From an uncultured Verrucomicrobiota bacterium (GTDB lineage: Bacteria > Verrucomicrobiota > Verrucomicrobiia > Verrucomicrobiales > Verrucomicrobiaceae): DNA of 35,647 bases. Numbering within the stretch: the stretch's first letter is position 1; the number at the start of each line of letters is the position of its first letter. A program made the position numbers and the translations under genes. Positions 33,025 to 35,647 of the stretch are shown piece by piece. The notes beneath the pieces were generated by a model. That model had not been told where the DNA came from and searched no databases. It worked only from the letters and a program-made list of their open reading frames with translations. The stretch covers positions 1 through 35,647 of the forward strand of contig CAINXC010000076.1 of the NCBI GenBank assembly GCA_903854655.1, written 5' to 3'.

Positions 33025-33741
33025 TTAGCGGTGTGACTCCAGAGAGGCGGGCGATCCACGAAGACCGAGGTCATGCCACGCAGTAACGAGATGCTCATGC
33101 ATGGCAGCGGCGGCGGCGGCCCCATCCTTTGCTTCCAAGGCACCCAGAATGTTCTCGTGCTGGGCGACGGCGTTGTCCGTTGAGACACGCTCATAACCAC
33201 GTGCGAGGCTGGTGCGATGCAGGTCGGCCATCGAATCGACCAGGAGATGCACAATCCCGTTGCCAGAAAACTGGGCGATGGCACGATGGAAATCCATGTC
33301 GGCAGGAATAGCGTCTTCGCTTGTCTCGGCAGCAACCAGCCGCTGATGAACCTCACGGAGATGTTTCCGGTCCCTGGCTTTCATCCTGGTGGCGGCGAGT
33401 CTCGCGAGCGAGGGCTCCAGGATCAAACGTGTCTCCGTAAGCTGCCGCAGCCGCTCAACCTCGTCGGGAAGCAGCAGCGTCACAGCCCGGTTGAGCGGTG
33501 CATGCAGGCGGTTTACCATCTTGATGCCCGAGCCATGACGAATTTCCAGCATGCCCTGCAACTCCAGGCGCTTGGTCGCCTCGCGAACGACGGGGCGGCT
33601 CACGCCAAGCTGGGCCGCCAGGGAGCGCTCCGGGGGCAGCCAGCCTTCCCCGCCCGCCATCTCTGAACGGATGCGCGACGACAACTGGAGACAGACCTGC
33701 TCCACGAGGTTGTTGAGGGGGCGAACGGGGGCCAGTTTCAT
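33025..33741 (-). CDS. GntR-family regulator, FadR subfamily (FCD domain)
   Basis: 238 residues from the ATG at 33741. A GTG at 33768 gives a longer frame, but it lies inside the operator palindrome. The winged helix-turn-helix is near residues 12-75: LVEQVCLQLSSRIRSEMAGG, LPPERSLAAQLGVSRPVVRE, and the wing GMLEIRHGSGIKMV. The C-terminal FCD domain has the metal-site pattern: DMDFHRAIAQFSGN (Asp and His), AQHENILGAL and MHEHL (two more His). Such regulators usually sense small organic acids or sugar acids. The gene leads a tight operon with DUF1549/1553 (10-base gap) and DUF1501 (2-base gap), so it most likely controls these and itself through the palindrome just upstream. Effector unknown. 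Confidence 0.88.
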   Translation of the reverse strand: MKLAPVRPLNNLVEQVCLQLSSRIRSEMAGGEGWLPPERSLAAQLGVSRPVVREATKRLELQGMLEIRHGSGIKMVNRLHAPLNRAVTLLLPDEVERLRQLTETRLILEPSLARLAATRMKARDRKHLREVHQRLVAAETSEDAIPADMDFHRAIAQFSGNGIVHLLVDSMADLHRTSLARGYERVSTDNAVAQHENILGALEAKDGAAAAAAMHEHLVTAWHDLGLRGSPASLESHR

Positions 33742-33746
33742 GAGGG

Positions 33747-33770
33747 AAGTGGTAAGAGGTCTTACCACTT
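33747..33770 (-). promoter_or_regulatory. GntR operator candidate, 24-base palindrome
   Basis: AAGTGGTAAGA and TCTTACCACTT are perfect 11-base inverted arms around a two-base centre, ending 5 bases before the regulator's ATG. The half-site GTGGTAAGA with TGGT...ACCA symmetry fits FadR/GntR-type operators. Its place over the start region suggests autorepression of the GntR/DUF1549/DUF1501 operon. Confidence 0.7.
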
Positions 33771-33809
33771 ACAAGTCGGCAACCCGGAGAGCGATCTTTC
33801 CAGGAACTG

Positions 33810-34463
33810 CTATTTTACCGTTTGTTCGATGCCGAGCTGCGCCAGCACCTCCGGCGGCGGGCCGTCGAACGTGGCGAGCGAGATGTTGCCCACGTAGCCG
33901 ATCGCCTTCCACCCGGCATCGGTGCCATAGTAAGCGCTGGCGGCAAGAGAGCGAAACTTGCCGAAAAAGGCCGCTCCCTTCTTGAACTCCGGATTCACCA
34001 CCCCTGCCCCGCAGATGTCATCACAGATGGCATGTTTCTGGGCTTCGGTGAGCGATGCGAAAGAGCCTTGGAAGCGCTTCTTCGACTCCCCATCCAACCA
34101 CTCAAGGCCAGGCAGCAGAGCAGCCCGGTCTTTCTGCTGGATCGGATAGGGCGCGCTGATCCACTCGTCGATGTAATCAGGCACGCGCAGGGCGCTTGCG
34201 GCAGGCCCAAGATGGTCCTCCGGCAAGACCACATCGGCGAGAGCGGTGACCGCGAGGCGCTGCTCAGCAGTGAAGGTGAGCGGCCAGAGGTCTCCCGGCT
34301 TGTAGATCTTCATCAGATCCGGATCGGTGCCATAGCCCTTGACTGCTGGCTCGGCGGCCTGGGCATCGGAACCCAAATCCGGCAAAGTAGCTGAGGCAGC
34401 CGCAGCGGCGAACCACTTGAGCACGGCGCGGCGTTCGAGACGCGATCCAGTCGTTGCATCCAT
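33810..34463 (-). CDS. Gluconate 2-dehydrogenase subunit 3 family protein (small subunit of GMC dehydrogenase)
   Basis: 217 residues from the ATG at 34463, 8 bases after the GMC stop; a GTG overlapping that stop is an alternative. A Tat signal is present (SRLERRAVLKWFAAAAASAT), as is usual for this subunit, which carries the folded flavoprotein across the membrane. The body has the family pattern: LTFTAEQRLAVTALADVVLP, DHLGPAASALRVPDYIDEW, LPGLEWLDGESKKRF, EAQKHAICDDICG, and FFGKFRSLAASAYYGTDAGW near the C-terminus. It pairs with the GMC flavoprotein just upstream, the arrangement of membrane-bound gluconate/fructose and glucoside 3-dehydrogenases. The third, cytochrome subunit is not adjacent; the nearby DUF1549 haem protein might serve instead (inference). 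Confidence 0.85.
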   Translation of the reverse strand: MDATTGSRLERRAVLKWFAAAAASATLPDLGSDAQAAEPAVKGYGTDPDLMKIYKPGDLWPLTFTAEQRLAVTALADVVLPEDHLGPAASALRVPDYIDEWISAPYPIQQKDRAALLPGLEWLDGESKKRFQGSFASLTEAQKHAICDDICGAGVVNPEFKKGAAFFGKFRSLAASAYYGTDAGWKAIGYVGNISLATFDGPPPEVLAQLGIEQTVK

Positions 34464-34471
34464 GAGGGGGT

Positions 34472-35647
34472 TCACAGCTCTCCTTTCTTCGCTTGTTCGA
34501 TGATGTAGTCGCCAGTGCGCCAGGCCAGCGCCATGATGGTGAGCGTGGGATTTTTGTCCGCATTCGATGCAAACGGCGCGGCGTCCGAGAGGAAGAGGTT
34601 CTTCACACCCCAGACCTGATTCCAGCCGTTGCACACGGATTTCTTCGCATCAGCGCCCATGATGGCGCCGCCAACTTCGTGAATCACCTTGCCGCCGTTC
34701 TCGATGGCGATCTTGGGGTTGCGGGCCTTGCCGCCCATGGCCTCAATGAGGGCCGTGAAAGTCTGTGCGGCATGGGTCGCCATGTTGCGCTCCTGGTCGC
34801 TCCATTTCCAGTGCCAGCGCAGGACGGGGATGCCCCACTTGTCCTGCACCTGGGGATCGAGATCGGCATAACAATCCTCATTGGGGATCTGCTCGCCACG
34901 GCAGGTGTAGCCCACCGCCGAACCATAGTAGCGCCGCGCCTCCTCCTTGTATTTGGTGCCGTAGGCTCCCTTGGCGAGATCATCGCCCAGCGGGCTGTGC
35001 CCTCCCGGCATCGCCCGGGTGCCGTTGAACTCGACATGGTAGCCGCGAGCGAAGTTGAACTTGCCCGCAAGCTGCTCCTTGTAGTTCCACCACGGGATGT
35101 AGAAGTGCGGACCGCCCGCGCCATCCTCGTTGTGGGGCGGCAGGTTCTCAAGAGCGGGCACCTGGCCGCCCACGGAGACACCCACTGAATCCATGACGTA
35201 TTTTCCCACCAGTCCGGTCCCATTGCCGATCCCTTGCGGAAACTGGGCGCTCCTTGAATTAAGCAGCAGGCGCACCGTTTCGCCGCTGCTGGCCGCGAGA
35301 ACGACAGCCTTCGCCTTCACTCGCTCTTCGCGACCGGTGGTCTTGTCGATGTAAAGGACGCCGGCGGCCTTGCCATCCTTGCCCAGTATGACCTCGCGGG
35401 CGTGGGCGTTGGGGATGATGTCGAGATTGCCCGTCGCCAGCGCGGGCGGCAGATGCACCGTGGTGCTCTGGTAATTGGCGCGGATGGCGCAGCCGCGATG
35501 GCAGTCCGTCGCCCAAAAGCAGGGGGCGCGCATCCGCATGCCGTCGGCGACAATGCGCTGGATGGTGGGGTTGCCAGGATAGAGCTTCTTGGGAATGGTT
35601 TCCGCATCGAGCGGCCGCGTGAGCACGGCACGGTGAATGGAGATCAC
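34472..35647 (-). CDS. GMC-family oxidoreductase, C-terminal part (5' end outside window)
   Basis: The frame is open to the right edge, so at least the FAD-binding N-terminus is missing; 391 residues are seen. Present are ATDCHRGCAIRANYQSTTVH, LDIIPNAHAREVIL with the following GVLYIDKTTGREE, VVLAASSGETVRLLLNSRS and the conserved ending: HEVGGAIMGADAKKSVCNGW, then NLFLSDAAPFASNADKNPTL with the catalytic His/Asn region typical of the gluconate/glucoside dehydrogenase branch of GMC enzymes. It oxidises a sugar or sugar derivative with FAD, most likely in the periplasm with its small subunit, whose gene starts 8 bases downstream. The 3-dehydrogenation of glycosides is a good guess but cannot be proved from this part. 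Confidence 0.88.
   Translation of the reverse strand: MISIHRAVLTRPLDAETIPKKLYPGNPTIQRIVADGMRMRAPCFWATDCHRGCAIRANYQSTTVHLPPALATGNLDIIPNAHAREVILGKDGKAAGVLYIDKTTGREERVKAKAVVLAASSGETVRLLLNSRSAQFPQGIGNGTGLVGKYVMDSVGVSVGGQVPALENLPPHNEDGAGGPHFYIPWWNYKEQLAGKFNFARGYHVEFNGTRAMPGGHSPLGDDLAKGAYGTKYKEEARRYYGSAVGYTCRGEQIPNEDCYADLDPQVQDKWGIPVLRWHWKWSDQERNMATHAAQTFTALIEAMGGKARNPKIAIENGGKVIHEVGGAIMGADAKKSVCNGWNQVWGVKNLFLSDAAPFASNADKNPTLTIMALAWRTGDYIIEQAKKGEL

Noticed and set aside
33015-33356. Extension of the DUF1549/1553 reading frame into the GntR gene
   Set aside because: It would replace a good signal peptide with unrelated sequence and overlap the regulator in another frame.

Overview
This is a GC-rich window that most likely comes from a Verrucomicrobiota chromosome (Verrucomicrobiaceae-like). 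The assignment rests on gene content: four DUF1501 proteins, three DUF1549/DUF1553 proteins with planctomycete-type CxxCH haem motifs, three FAD_oxidored-type flavoproteins, a ThuA-domain protein and a glucoside-dehydrogenase-like GMC/small-subunit pair. This set is typical of the PVC superphylum. No rRNA, tRNA, CRISPR array, integrase or intact insertion sequence was seen.

Layout, left to right. 1-2348 (+): the 3' end of a DUF1501 gene, a Tat-exported FAD oxidoreductase and a small four-helix membrane protein. 2359-2558: a recombination scar made of the 3' tips of a second DUF1501 gene and a second FAD oxidoreductase gene. 2642-9022: a secreted FAD oxidoreductase (+), a DUF1501 gene (-), a ThuA-domain protein (+), a lipoprotein (+) and a PQQ-type beta-propeller (-). 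9146-13675: an accessory-looking block with a Card1/Can2-like CARF nuclease (-), a PrsW-family intramembrane protease directly upstream of it (-), and a divergent secreted C39-like cysteine peptidase (+). 13676-15561: a repeat-rich stretch with paired palindromes, a cyclophilin, a long inverted-repeat element, a truncated LexA-type winged-helix relic and an AT-richer membrane protein. 15689-26214 (-): a five-gene operon of SGNH hydrolase, DUF1501 (interrupted by an amber codon), DUF1549/1553, FAD oxidoreductase and DUF1549/1553. 26357-28689 (-): an EF-G paralogue behind a leader that holds a small ORF, a hairpin and a perfect Rho-independent terminator, with a 10-bp alternative pairing between the last two. 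28699-33741 (-): a tight GntR, DUF1549/1553, DUF1501 operon with a strong palindromic operator. 33810-35647 (-): a gluconate-2-dehydrogenase-subunit-3-like protein and the C-terminal part of its GMC flavoprotein.

Working model. Most of the window encodes exported redox and hydrolytic machinery that probably acts on carbohydrates in the periplasm: flavin dehydrogenases, c-type cytochrome proteins that may take electrons, and sulfatase-fold DUF1501 proteins. The GntR factor probably controls one such module. The most unusual parts are the CARF nuclease with no CRISPR locus in view next to a PrsW protease, and the EF-G leader, which looks like a transcription attenuator. Functional links between neighbours are inferences. 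Family assignments come from motifs read by eye.
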